Made by a program: the position numbers and the translations under genes. Below are positions 26,601 to 37,296 of a stretch of DNA of 64,000 bases, piece by piece; positions within the stretch are counted from its first letter, which is position 1; every line of letters starts with the position of its first letter. Below the pieces are notes generated by a model that searched no databases, was not told the DNA's origin, and worked only from the letters and a program-made list of their open reading frames with translations. Origin of the DNA: Warburgia ugandensis (lineage: Eukaryota; Streptophyta; Magnoliopsida; Canellales; Canellaceae); contig CP141127.1 in assembly GCA_035236585.1 (NCBI GenBank), positions 66,507,495 to 66,571,494 on the forward strand. Reading direction: 5' to 3'.

Positions 26601-27168
26601 TGTGGAATTTGCGCACTATGCATAATTGTTAGAAATTGACCATGAATTAGGAATTGTGATGTGCATGCTTTTAAAAGATCTGCAAATATGATTTGCTGAT
26701 AGTTTTCAAAACTAATTTAGAGGTTTCCAAATTGAGTAGTTATACTCACCCCAAAACATTTTTAGGTAACATATCTTAGTAGTAGAGCTTGCAAGTAGAA
26801 GGACTTGAATAGCAAAAAAGAACATAAGTACGAGAAGCATGAATAGAAGATGATATTAGAATTTATATGTTATGTTATGTTATTTCTAAGAAATTGTTGG
26901 CTAGACATGTAATAAGAACTTCAATGTTATTTCATGTTTAAATTATAGATTATGAGGTTATTTGGGTAGTGACTAGTAGGTCCTATGCTCATATCATGGA
27001 TTATTTTATTTGGATATATGTGGAGTTTTGCTTACGGCCATGAGATTTGAAGAAGTGGTTTTAAAACTTGTTCATAGTATGTTTTCTAAAGGATTTTATA
27101 AAAATAATTATTTAGGAATTTTCTAAAAGAATTTAATAAAATTAATTCTAAAAGCCTAGGTCATCACA
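23602..27168 (+). mobile_element. Solo gypsy LTR, 3,567 bp, inserted in E2 pol
   Basis: Begins TATAATATCTTG (TG of the terminus mutated to TA) and ends AGGTCATCACA, with 5-bp repeats TTATC/TTACC. It is in the opposite orientation to E2 and belongs to the same LTR type as E1 and E2 (compare TACTCACCCC at about 26743 and the GTCATGTCCATCATCC region at about 26508). It has no internal sequence, so it is a solo LTR. Its TATA region (about 24508) is decayed. Short frames of about 65 codons in it resemble nothing known. Confidence 0.88.
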
Positions 27169-27173
27169 TTACC
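27169..27173. repeat. Target-site duplication TTACC, right copy
   Basis: Right copy of the duplication flanking the solo LTR at 23602-27168; it differs from the left copy by one T/C change. Confidence 0.8.
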
Positions 27174-27530
27174 CTTCCAGGTTAGCTATGTCATAGGTTG
27201 AGTAATATGAGGGAATCTTTCAATAAATCTCCTATAGTAACCAGCTAGGCTGAAAACACTATGAATATCTATTGCTGTCTTGGGTCTTTCACAATTAGTT
27301 ATGACTTGTACCTTCTTAGAATCAACTACTATGCCATCTTTATAAGTAATATAGCTGAGGAACAGCACCTCATCAAGCCAAAACTCACACTTACTAAACT
27401 TAGCATAGTACTGGTGAGTATGAAGTGTCCTTAGAATAATTCTTTGATGTTTCCTAGTTCCTTCATGCTCTCAGAGTATATTAGGATATCATTGACAACA
27501 CAAATGGAATCATAAGGAACTCATAATGGT
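27174..27530 (-). pseudogene. E2 gypsy reverse transcriptase, C-terminal part
   Basis: The open stretch 27368-27186 holds the RT thumb/connection motif: DGIVVDSKKVQVITNCERPK, then FSLAGYYRRFIERF, diagnostic of Ty3/gypsy. Around 27500-27475 the catalytic box reads V-x-N-D-I-L-I-Y-S, so the first catalytic aspartate is replaced by asparagine (codon AAT at plus-strand 27491-27493). Upstream RT blocks seen in E1 are missing or deleted after about 27530. The domain is inactive by substitution and truncation. Confidence 0.85.
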
Positions 27531-28100
27531 AAGATAGTCTAGAACTCTTGAAATGGATCAATCTCCTCTATCTTAGGTCATTCTCCTCCTTAGCAACCAC
27601 ACTCACCAAATATGATTGATAGCACTTAGCAATAAAGCCTGTAGCTCTTATGGCTAAGATGATTGTCATGCATGTGGTGTCCAATTTCCTATGGAAAGTG
27701 TAAGACATGTTGTCCAAGTCATAAAGGTAACCCTCTTCTTCCTACAGTCAATAACTACACCATATCATCATAATGATCCCATGTCTATCATTTCTGGGAG
27801 GATTAGGACAACACATTGTTCTTTGTCTACTACAATGATAGGTACATCCTCAATAGACTCCTGTGCTACTACTATGTCCCCTACAGGTGTGTTAACTTCT
27901 AAACAAAATTGAAGTTTCCATGTGGAACAATTCATACATGGTACAAAATTTCATGATATAAAAGAATGAGTGGAACTAGGATCTAGTAGTACTCTAGCGT
28001 GTCTACTAGAAATTAGAAGAGTACCTTCCATCACCGTGTTCAATATGAGAGCTCGCTCAATAGTCGGGGTAAAAGCTATTCCCTAACTCTTAAGAAGTGC
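27531..28100 (-). pseudogene. E2 retropepsin and linker remnant
   Basis: A reading near 28010-27950 gives RVLLDPSSTHSFIS, matching the active-site region of gypsy proteases (D-x-G/S-x-x-H-S-F-I). Downstream text to 27540 parallels the same interval of E1 (7100-7640). Stops are present, so this is not a functional protease. Its position between gag and RT fits the polyprotein order. Confidence 0.75.
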
Positions 28101-28945
28101 CTAAAGACATGGTTGCTGGTCTTTCTTTGACTTTGGACATTCATGGATGAAATACCTTTCTCACTACACTTGAAACAATGCTCCTATTGGTGATTGCAAG
28201 GCCTACTAGGATGATGACTATTGTAGAACTGGCTTTGTGGGCACTCACCATCCCTACTCCTGAAATTGAGAAATGTACACTCAGATTGCTTAGTGAATTT
28301 AGTTGGTGATGTCAGTCTCCTGCCCTTCAGATAGGCCTGGTCCTACTGGTAGGTTCCATCTCTTTCTTGACTTCCTTCAGATTCGTTTCTAGAATTGAAG
28401 CCAACTCTATAGCTTTTGCCAAGGTAGTGGGTTGAGACATGAGGATATGTTTCTTTAGCCCAAAGTTCAGACCATGCGCAAACTTATATGTCATGCACAA
28501 CTTAGTAGCACACATCTCAGAAGTGAATGCCCTCAATTTCACATAGTTATTCTCATATTCTTCAACCATCATGTTTCCTTGGACTAAATTCAAAAATTCA
28601 TTCTCCTTTGCTTCAATAACATGTGGGGAAAAGTATTTCTCTACAAACACAATCCTAAAGTCCTCCCCACTAAAACTCCACATCAAAAAAGTAGGTGTGC
28701 ATTGCTATAGGCCACCAATGTAAAGCTTCTCTAGTCAGTTCAAAGGTAGCCACCATAGACTGTTTGTCTTTTGGCACCTTCATTGCCATAAATATCTTCT
28801 CTATTTTGTATAGCCAAGTTTCTGCAACTTCAAACCCATCATCTCTAAAAAACTTAGTGGTTATATTCTTGAATTGGTCCAATAAAGTATCAACCATTGC
28901 TTCAATGCATCCTAACCTAGTATCTTCTAACAACTCCATTCCCTA
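28101..28945 (-). pseudogene. E2 gag remnant
   Basis: Two open stretches in different frames cover the gag domain. The first, 28939-28670, holds AETWLYKIEKIFMAMKVPKD and REALHWW. The second, 28686-28327, has F-x-x-x-F-x-E-K-Y-F-S-P-H-V-I, then KENEFLNLVQGNMMVEEYE and a C-terminal capsid part. They overlap by a few bases, so one frameshift near 28680 separates them. Further left, about 28220-28140, a reading gives EHCFKCSEKGIS, the CCHC knuckle region. Compared with E1, gag is better preserved here. The domain is the retrotransposon gag family of Ty3/gypsy elements. Confidence 0.9.
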
Positions 28946-29226
28946 GCTAGGCGTCTACAACCATTGCTTAATACTTTACATAACAAGCTCAACAATATCA
29001 TCAATAGTGTTGCTCTGAACCTTAGAGTTCTATTGTGTCTCTGTGGGGTCAGTTTCTTCGCAGGCACCTAATTAGGAGCTCTATTTTTCCTTCATCCCAT
29101 CTAAATTTTCAATAGTAAATAGTTTAATAAGTATATAGTCCTTTATTATCTAGTGAACCTAGGGCTTATTATTCCTATTCTTGACTCTTATAGTTTAGCT
29201 GTTTGGTTGTAAATAGTCTAAACTAT

Positions 29227-29238
29227 GCTATAATACCA
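29227..29238 (-). other. Primer binding site of E2 (initiator Met tRNA type)
   Basis: The minus strand reads TGGTATTATAGC two bases after the LTR end; 10 of 12 positions match TGGTATCAGAGC. This fixes the E2 orientation and its 5' LTR edge at 29241. Confidence 0.8.
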
Positions 29239-29240
29239 AA

Positions 29241-29525
29241 TGTGATGACCCATGTTTTTAGGAATAAATTTTCACAAAATTCTTTCAGAAAATGTAAGGA
29301 CTTCTTGAGAGATTTTTTTTGTTAAAACATTCAAAAAGCATACCATATAATGGATAATAAAACCACTTATTCAAGATTAGGTGTCTTTTCAAAACTCTAT
29401 GCATATACATATAAAGTAATCAAAGAATTGAAAGGGCACATAGCAGGACTCACTAGTCACAACCCAAACAACTATATAAATTCCATAATTCTAACATGCA
29501 ATAGAGTTAAATCCTTATTACATTA
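29241..29525 (-). mobile_element. E2 gypsy 5' LTR, 3' terminal fragment
   Basis: On the plus strand it begins TGTGATGACCC, the reverse of the LTR end GGGTCATCACA. It matches 8968-9230 of E1 (for example the CAAACAACTATATAA phrase). It is cut at 29525 by an Athila/Tat-like LTR. I could not find the remainder of this LTR on the far side. Confidence 0.75.
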
Positions 29526-32104
29526 TGATGTACTCTAATAGTTATCACGAGTGCATGGTTCTATTGGAGTATATAATTGGAAAATACGGGTTGATCCCAT
29601 GATGACTCTTTTAAGGAGTTCTAATTAATACTTAGATTGTTTCCACTTTAACCTAAACAAATCTTTTTAGAAAAGAAAAGATTCTATCTAAAGAAAATAA
29701 CAAGGAAAGTAAAGTATGGAATATAAGAAATAAAGCAAGGAAAGAAACAAGTAATTAAAGGAAATCAAACAAGGAACTATCTAAAGATTTAAAGTAATAA
29801 CTAACTAAGAATTAAAAGATACTTCTCATTACTTAATGGATTACAAGGATTTGTTACATAAGCACATAAAGAAAGCATATAAACTTCTTTAACTATGGGC
29901 TTGAATTCCAGTATAGGGCTCTCTTTTTGTGTCACTCAAAAGGAGCTTGTATACATCTCTACAACTCATTTTACCCTACTTACCACCAAGCTTTTCTCAT
30001 CTCCTTAGGAATGAAGTACTAGGGCAACCAAGAAAAGAGGTGCCTAATGCCTTTCCTAAAATATCACAACCCATAAAAGAAGAATAAAGTGGAAGACATA
30101 ATAGAATATGTAAAATAAAATTTTGCATCTCCTCAGCTAGTTACTCTATAACAGAGGGTAGCTTCTTAAACAAAGAGGCAACAAAGTGTTAGAGGTCCCT
30201 TCTTCTTGAAGTAGGGTAGCCATAGAGGAGGAGGCTTCCTTCTTTAAGTGTGAACTTAGAAGAAAAAAGAAAATTAAAAAGGGAGATAGCAGCACTTGGC
30301 ATAGGACTCACCCATTCTAACCTTAGGAGATGAGGAAGGAGATAGTTATTTTACCTTGGAAGTCATCCTACTCTTCAATGTGATGCCCTTAGCTAGGAAT
30401 TTAACTAGCTTTATGGAAGGATTTAAGTTCCTCTCTACCTTTAAACTAGGAATGGAAGGACACCTTACTGCAATAGAAGGGACAAGGCTTCTTTCCTTCT
30501 CCTTCAATCCCAAATCCTAAAAGAAAAGAAAGGATGAAAACATGAAGGGTAAGAATGCTTGCAAATAAGTGGAGAGATGGAGTGCAAGCACAAAAATAAA
30601 ATGGGAGTGTGCATGTAATGAAATGGGCGATGGCTATGGCATGGATGCTTAAGCTAGTGGAGTGGATTAAGATAGGTTCCCGAGAGGAATGGAGTGGTGA
30701 AATATTTGGGTGCACATCCAAGGATGAATGATGGATGGAGGATGGAGGATGGAGGATGAAAGGATGATGCATACTATTTCCTATGGGGATTGTGTGCAAT
30801 GAATGACCAAGGGAGGTGTGCAATGATGCATGTTATGCATGTAAAGTGATATAAACGTGCAAGAGGGTGGATGCGTGCTATTCTACATGGAAGATGCATG
30901 AGGCTTCATGCGTTCAATGCAAATTGGTGGAAGGAAGGAAGAATGCTAAGCTAGATGTAAGATCTAAACCTATAAGAATAGGGAGAATGTGTTTTAATCA
31001 TGCATCGTTGATGTAAGGAGTTGTTAAAATAATTATGTACAAAAGTAGGGCATTCAAGGGATGTAGGAACTATAGTAGCATCAATGCAATACAAGATCTA
31101 AAGAAGTGTGCATGCTAACGAGAAAGTCTATGCAAAGGGGAAAGTGAAGTGCATGCAACTATAACATGTATGTGTGCTATGAATGATCTAAACAAGATAA
31201 AGTACTTGAAACCCTAGGTGGAAGTGTGCATAGCTAAATGGTTGCATGCAATGAAAATATTATGGAAATAAGAAGAATAATGAAATTAAAAGAAGGAAAT
31301 GGGTTGGTTGAAAACCCCACCTTTCCTCCACAGAATGGAATGTATGAGGCTTGTGGGAGCTCAGGTAAGGGTGATCTTCCTCTCTGTATTTTTCCTATCT
31401 TTGCATTTGATCTCTAAGGAAGATTGAAAGATGGGATTCCTTGTAAAACACCCCTATTCATGGATTTTTGGAGAGGATTGCCTAGTGAATGGAAGGTGGA
31501 GATCATATGAGTGAAAGGAAGGATTGACTATGGGTATTTAAGTAAGAAATAGAGATTAGAAGATGGGAGGTGTAGAATCCATGTGGATATGGATGGGAAT
31601 TGGAAGGAAGCTGATAAGGTGGAAATAGAAGGGATATGAGAGAGTAGGAAACTGGATAGGCTAAGGAAGAAAAGAGGATAGGAAGAAAAGGAGAAAATCT
31701 AGGAAAATAAGTTGGAATAGGAGGGACAAGAGAGGTATGCATGGAGTTCACTTTGGTTATGTGGAGTTCAAAAAAGTCTAAATGGTTGAGATCTTTCCTT
31801 CCTTCGAGTTTTGATATGACTTTTCAATAAAGGCAAGGTAGCTAGGGTTTGTGGCTTTTCAATGCTTCATTTTTGGCCCTTAGATCATTTTACTATAACT
31901 TTAGGGGCTAAGATTTAGTTGGAGTGTTCTTGTCTAAAAGAGATCTTCCTTAAGGGCTTCTATTTAGATCAAGATGCCACAGAGTATATGGCCTAGATCC
32001 ATTGAGATTTTCCTATCCCCTCTACTTTTTTCCCCTCACTTCCTCCTAGCACGCCATCATTTTCTCCATCCAATAAGCTTAAGCAAGGTGGAACATCTCA
32101 TAGT
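29526..32104 (-). mobile_element. Athila/Tat-like LTR, minus strand
   Basis: Starts on the plus strand with TGATGTACTC and contains GGGTTGATCCCATGATGAC, the reverse of the 3' LTR signature at 1-1403. The mirrored similarity to that copy runs to about 30930 (ATGGAAGATGCATGAGGC against 1-60). The right edge is unresolved: LTR-like text continues to about 31.8 kb, and 31860-32104 is unassigned. The total length would match the family's 2.6-2.8 kb if the edge is near 32.1 kb. No coding sequence is convincing. Confidence 0.65.
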
Positions 32105-32553
32105 AACAGCCCAATTTTTTAAAAAAATATTTATTGATTTTTAAGTTTAGAAAGCAGCAAATTTTTCTATATTTTAGAAAACAAGGTATGAGTAATAATA
32201 TGTTAGTAAATTTCAAAATTCATCAACTTCTTTCCAGGATGTTATAGTAAAAGCTCTGCACATATGTAAAATAATAGTCTTCTAACCTACAAATGGTTAG
32301 AGATACATGTCATAGGATCACCCGTACCATCACAAGTAAAATAACATATGCCATTCAAATAAATAGAATAGTCCATGTTTACAGTCATCCCATGTGTCAA
32401 CAAAAGTTAAACTATATATAGCACTAAAATGAAATCCTATACATGGATTCTATTAAAATAACTATGCCAAAAGCATTCTCACATAACATCTAAACTAATC
32501 TAGGTACTTTTGGCTTCCTTGGGTCTCTTGCACTTGAGCTACTTGGTATGTCA
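32105..32553 (-). mobile_element. E3 gypsy 3' LTR, segment 1
   Basis: Starts near TAGTAACAGCCCAATTTT, resembling the reversed LTR ends of E1 and E2. It is taken as the 3' end of the E3 3' LTR because the following segments lead, after three insertions are removed, to the LTR start at 45888. The left edge could shift by several bases. Confidence 0.5.
32549..32553. repeat. Target-site duplication TGTCA, left copy
   Basis: Precedes the solo LTR at 32554; an identical copy follows it at 34380-34384. Confidence 0.92.
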
Positions 32554-34379
32554 TGTTTTTTGCAAGTGCACGAACTATTATGGTATAGCTAATGTAAGTA
32601 TGGGTTGATCCTACGGGGACACACTTTTAGAAATTAGAGTTTTTAATAAAATTTAATTAATTTAAAAATTAAAATTAATTGACAAAAATTAACAAAAAGA
32701 AATTAGACTTTAGATTTAGTTTAACAGTGAAATTACAGAGGTCTTGATTTTAGATTCTTCAAATTTTCAGAGATCTAGCCTAATTAAGAAAGTTAAGAAT
32801 TAATGGCTTAGATCTAATTTTAGATTCTTAGATTAAAGATCAGGAATAGTAAAAATGCTTTAAATTGTTCTATAACATAGATCTAAAAGTTAATTGAAAC
32901 AAATGAGCAATTGAAGATCTATTAAAATTAACCAGAACTGTTGATTCAACTAAACACAGATAGATAAAATAGTTCCTGGATTAAGTGAGAATAATGTAAA
33001 ACACAGATAATAGAACAGGAATAAAATAGAATGTAGATAAGGACAAAAAATGTAAATAAAAATTTTCTACTAAGGGCAAACAAGGAATTTTCCCTGAAAC
33101 TTCATTGAAACTTCTATAAAATAGAACTATCCACTAAAATAGCAGGAGAAGATGGGAATTGGCATGGCCGACCGATGTTCTAGGTTTGGTGGTTGGTGCT
33201 GAGAAGGATGTCGAGGAACTGGATGGTGTGGTGCATGGTGATCTGGGTTGCAAAGCGGGGATGGATGTGGAAGGACTAATAGACATCGTCGGGCTAGGAG
33301 AATAAGGCAGCCGCTAGTGATGATTGTGGTGCCGGCTGGAGAAGAATACGATCTAGGTCTCGCAAAGCTAGAGTGAAGAATAGGGCATCAGGTTTGTTGG
33401 GGAGAGAGTCCGACCAGACTGTGAAGTAGAGATTGGGTTGACCGGTGAAGCACTAGATGCAGAGGAATAGGGGCGTCATCTAGCAGTGGGAGTTTGCCGG
33501 TGATGGTGTCCGGTGATGGGATGAAGGGGACCTAGAGACAAAGAATGGTGGAGTGCGGTGGGGGTTGGACTGGTGCGTAGACTTCATATGTTGCTAGCTA
33601 GTGCCCTACTTGCAATGCTATTTCAATGAAAAACTACTGGCCATAGAAAGGGGTGAGGCGATAAAGAGAAAGGAAAAGGAGAAGAATTGCCGTCGGATGT
33701 TGGTGAACAGAGAGGAGACGTGGCAGGAAAAAATCAGAGATTCAGTGTGGTGTGGGAAAGAAGACTTGCTTCGTGATGGAGAAGTGGAATACGTAACAAC
33801 TAGAAACAAAAGAAAAACGATGAATAAAATGGACTGCAAAGAAGACAACCCAAAACTAAAACTTCCAAAAACCTTCTTAAAACTCCCACTGTTTCCCCTT
33901 CTTATAGATTTCCTCCTTATCTTATCTCCCCCTCTTTCCTTTAAGAGTTAGTTTTCTATTAGGAAACTTCCTCTTCTTCAAAATTAGGACTCTTCTTCTA
34001 TTAAGAAACCTTCAAATTCTGCTTTGTTAGAGATCTGGTTCATTTATTACTCTCTTGACTCATATACACTGTTGAAATTTACTCTGATCCATCCATGCCT
34101 CTTTTGGTTGATCTACACTGTTGAATATTGATCTGAGCAATCCAACCCTCCTTTAGTTGATCTACATGATCAAATGCTAGATTAGAGTCATCTAAATCAT
34201 ACATTAAGCATCCAATTTTCTCAATTGATCATCTAACCATTAATTTTGACAATTTATAGTTGGATGGTCAATTTGAGCTAAATTTTATATTTTATCCAAA
34301 AAATACCTAATTAATGAGTTAGATTGTCTAATTAAATGCTAAATTAGGGGTCTTTTGGCTAAAAATTAAATACTTAACA
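32554..34379 (-). mobile_element. Solo LTR, 1,826 bp, Athila/Tat-like subfamily B
   Basis: On the plus strand it starts TGTTTTTTGCAAGTGCACG and ends ATACTTAACA, flanked by perfect TGTCA repeats. A phrase GGGTTGATCCTACGGGGAC near the left edge is the reverse of the LTR 3' signature of this superfamily, so the sense strand is minus. It pairs with a second copy at 38993-40810 of nearly the same length. A moderately GC-rich central part (about 33150-33600) would be the leader. The longest open frame (33601-33951, plus strand) is antisense to the LTR and resembles no known protein. Confidence 0.92.
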
Positions 34380-34384
34380 TGTCA
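34380..34384. repeat. Target-site duplication TGTCA, right copy
   Basis: Identical to 32549-32553; marks the right edge of the 1,826-bp solo LTR. Confidence 0.92.
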
Positions 34385-35489
34385 CTTGAAAATGATGGTT
34401 GTAGGGGGTGAGCAAAGAAACCACTCTCAATAGGAAGAAGAACTAATACAAGCTGGACACCTAGAATAAGGCATACAAATAACAAATGCATAGGTGTATG
34501 TATCTCTAAATCTACATACATAGTTTCTAAAGTTAAAAATGACATGTAAAACAAAAATCCATGAGGAAACTAGTGATCTCAAATCATCTACAATATCTAG
34601 AAGAATATGATAAGCCTATCAATCCAGAACAACTGAAGTTGAACTGAGGGCCATAGCCATCAGTCTGCCATGTAAATCCATGCCCACATTACCATGGAAA
34701 TCTGATCACTCCATATCATAGTGGCATATAATCCTACCAATAGGGATGCATTAGTGGCATACAGTCCCACCATGGGGAACAATGCTGAACTCTTAAGAAA
34801 TGATCAACATGCCCCAGCATGCTAACATCACATAGACATTTATGCTTGTAGGGCCCTACTATCACCTATTGATGATACAATGGCCTCTACATCGACTCAT
34901 GAATACAACACAGCCTCGACTCACAAGACTTCATGGGGGCTACCCGGATACTACTCAAAGCACTTTCCCATGAGAAGCTACTCATACTTCCCGCTATCTC
35001 CATCGTAGTGCTAGTATCAATCTCATCTTAGACCTCAATGGCTAACTTCACCACCTTGCATAGAGTCAGTAGGACTTACAACACTCTCATAGAATGCACC
35101 TACTCAGCCATCTAGGACTTATAGCACTCTAAGAGTGCTTGCCAAAAGCCTCGATGAAAATCCATATCTCATAGCTTGCCACCACACATGTATCACTTGC
35201 CAAGTATCAATGAAAAATAAGGTCTTAGGGCCCTTGGCTAAATCTATAAATCCATCATTCCAAATCATGGAAAAATGTAAATCATGATATGATGATGTGT
35301 CATGCAATGACATCATGTTTTGATGGTATTAGATGCTTTGATAAATGTCATTATTAACTTATAGTGCATCTTAATGTTGTTTCTTACTAAGGTTTAAGGG
35401 CTAGATACCCACTTAACATGAATGCATATCTTTATTTCTATCTCCAGTGTTATGAGATTTAACATTTTTATGGTTCTTCTTTGGTTAGT
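34385..35489 (-). mobile_element. E3 gypsy 3' LTR, segment 2
   Basis: Continues segment 1 once the solo LTR and one TGTCA copy are removed. It starts with a phrase (GTAGGGGGTGAGC) that is the reverse of the TACTCACCCC mark of gypsy LTRs, which supports minus orientation. No gene is visible in this 1.1-kb stretch. Confidence 0.6.
35485..35489. repeat. Target-site duplication TTAGT, left copy
   Basis: Precedes the solo LTR at 35490; an identical copy is at 38209-38213. Confidence 0.93.
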
Positions 35490-35907
35490 TGTGATGACTC
35501 CAATTTTGTAATCCCAAGTTAGCAATGAAAAGTTCAGTTTTTGAAGATAAGGGCATTTTGGTCATTTCACTATTCACCTTGACTGAACCCAGGAATTTGG
35601 TCCTAGAAAAGGTACCATTAGGTGCATCCCAGAAAAAGGAATCCAACAAGACCAAAATCACCCAAAACGGAGTTAAAATGAGCAAGTTATGGCCCTTTGA
35701 AGTTCAGGGGCAAAAATGTAATTTTTACAAAAAACGGATTTAGCCTGCAAAACACAGGGGCCCGTTTTGATACGGGCAACCTTCATCTTCAACCTCCTAG
35801 AGGGTTCTAGAACGGCGGTGATTGAAGGAGAAATCACCATCATTCTAGAGATTTCTCCACCGCCATTCAAAGGCGGTGAGAGCCCCCTCTAGAACCCTCT
35901 CATAGCT

Positions 35908-35916
35908 CTATAAATA
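35908..35916 (+). promoter_or_regulatory. TATA box of solo LTR L2
   Basis: CTATAAATA lies 419 bases into the LTR, in the same context as the TATA box of copy L1. The downstream CpG-rich block would be transcribed leader. Confidence 0.65.
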
Positions 35917-36099
35917 GAGCTCTTGGGCGCCTCTAATGGCTGCCCAAAAAGGTTGAAGAAAACCCGTTGTGGAGGAGTGACATAGAGGGGAAACAAGGAG
36001 AAAAACTCAGCAACGAGCCAGGTATGCCTAAGATCCCTCAAAACCCATCTTCACAGTAGTTCTAAGATCAATTTCCCTAGGTTTTAGCATGAAAAATCA

Positions 36100-36420
36100 T
36101 GCAAAATGGAGCCGTGGAGACTCACCAAGGACCCAGGGACATTCCCTGGGCCGCACTGGTTCGACAGGGTCAAATCAGGGTATCTTGAGGACGCCCCGGT
36201 CCCCTACAGGAACGGAACATTCCGGTTAGAATGTAACACGTCGACGCGTTTGGAAAAAACCAAACGAACGCGCCAGCAAAAGAGAGAGAGGCACACACCA
36301 CAGATGCACAGCATGCTAGCGATACGGGGTTTTCTCATTCCTTAAGGAAGCCGGGGCGCATGACGCTGATGTGCAGCGCCCTAGCATCCCGGCTTTTCAC
36401 TCTTAAGGCTCTTATATACG
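36100..36420. other. CpG-rich block in LTR L2
   Basis: A GC- and CpG-rich stretch downstream of the TATA box, at the same place as the block in L1 but of largely different sequence. A short plus-strand frame spans it with no recognisable domain. Confidence 0.55.
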
Positions 36421-36904
36421 TGTGACACTAAAACGCTTATAACTTGAGATCTAGAGTTCCGATTGAGGTGCCACAAAAGGCATTGAGTCTGTGTCAATGA
36501 CACGGATACACCCAAACTATAAAATCTATGATCAAGGCCCAATCAAAGGTGGGCATGACCCTTAGAATAGGATGGTGGTGCGTGGCCACTAGACCTTTGG
36601 AAAACTGATAATACCAAGGCACAATTAGGACCTTAGGACACCCATAGGCATAGGGATGGACCCTTAATGCCTAAGTAATAAGACCAACTACTCTAAAACC
36701 CATAAAAGATGACCCAAACTAACCTTGAGTCCCCAAACCATGTTCAGGAACGTACGACGACAAAGGGGTTAGCGCGACCTAGTCAGGTAGGTGCTCTATC
36801 GCTACTAGACTATTTAAAAGAGCCATGATTGTTTTGAGAATGCATGTTTTAAGTATATGACTTGTTTAGCATGACTTAATTCAGCATACATATGATAAAT
36901 GCTT

Positions 36905-36985
36905 TATGCATAGATATGTTTTGCAAATAATTGCATATACATTATGCATAGATATGTTTTGCAAACAATTGTATACATTGTATGA
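36905..36985 (+). repeat. Tandem duplication of a 38-bp unit in LTR L2
   Basis: Two adjacent units start TATGCATAGATATGTTTTGC at 36905 and 36943. The same pair is present in L1 from 5003. Confidence 0.75.
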
Positions 36986-37191
36986 TTTGTGAGCATTGAG
37001 TTTTTGAAAGATTGCATGTCCTTGAGGGTTACCAAAAGATGCTGGAGTGCCCAAAAGACGCTGGGTAGGCAGTTGTGAGGGCCAGGTAGTTGTGAGGGAT
37101 CCAAAGAGGACAGGTTTTGAAAAATACATTGTGCATATATTGCCAAGACATGTGCTACATGCATAGATTGCATGATAAGTATAGCCTTGAC

Positions 37192-37233
37192 CGATGAGGG
37201 CGGGCTGATGAGGGCGGGCCGATGAGGGCGGTC
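37192..37233 (+). repeat. Three tandem 14-bp units in LTR L2
   Basis: Units of the form (C/T)GATGAGGGCGG(G/T)C follow each other at 37192, 37206 and 37220. They are absent from copy L1. Confidence 0.9.
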
Positions 37234-37249
37234 CAGAGAGAGCTGACAA

Positions 37250-37296
37250 GGCTTCTAGGCTGGCAGGCTTTTAGGCTGGTAGGCTTCTAGGTAGGG
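37250..37296 (+). repeat. Three tandem 16-bp units in LTR L2
   Basis: Units GGCTTCTAGGCTGGCA, GGCTTTTAGGCTGGTA and a shortened GGCTTCTAGGTAGGG start at 37250, 37266 and 37282. They are absent from copy L1. Confidence 0.88.

Noticed and set aside
33601-33951. 116-codon Lys/Glu-rich frame
   Set aside because: It is antisense within a solo LTR and is not conserved in the sister copy at 38993-40810.
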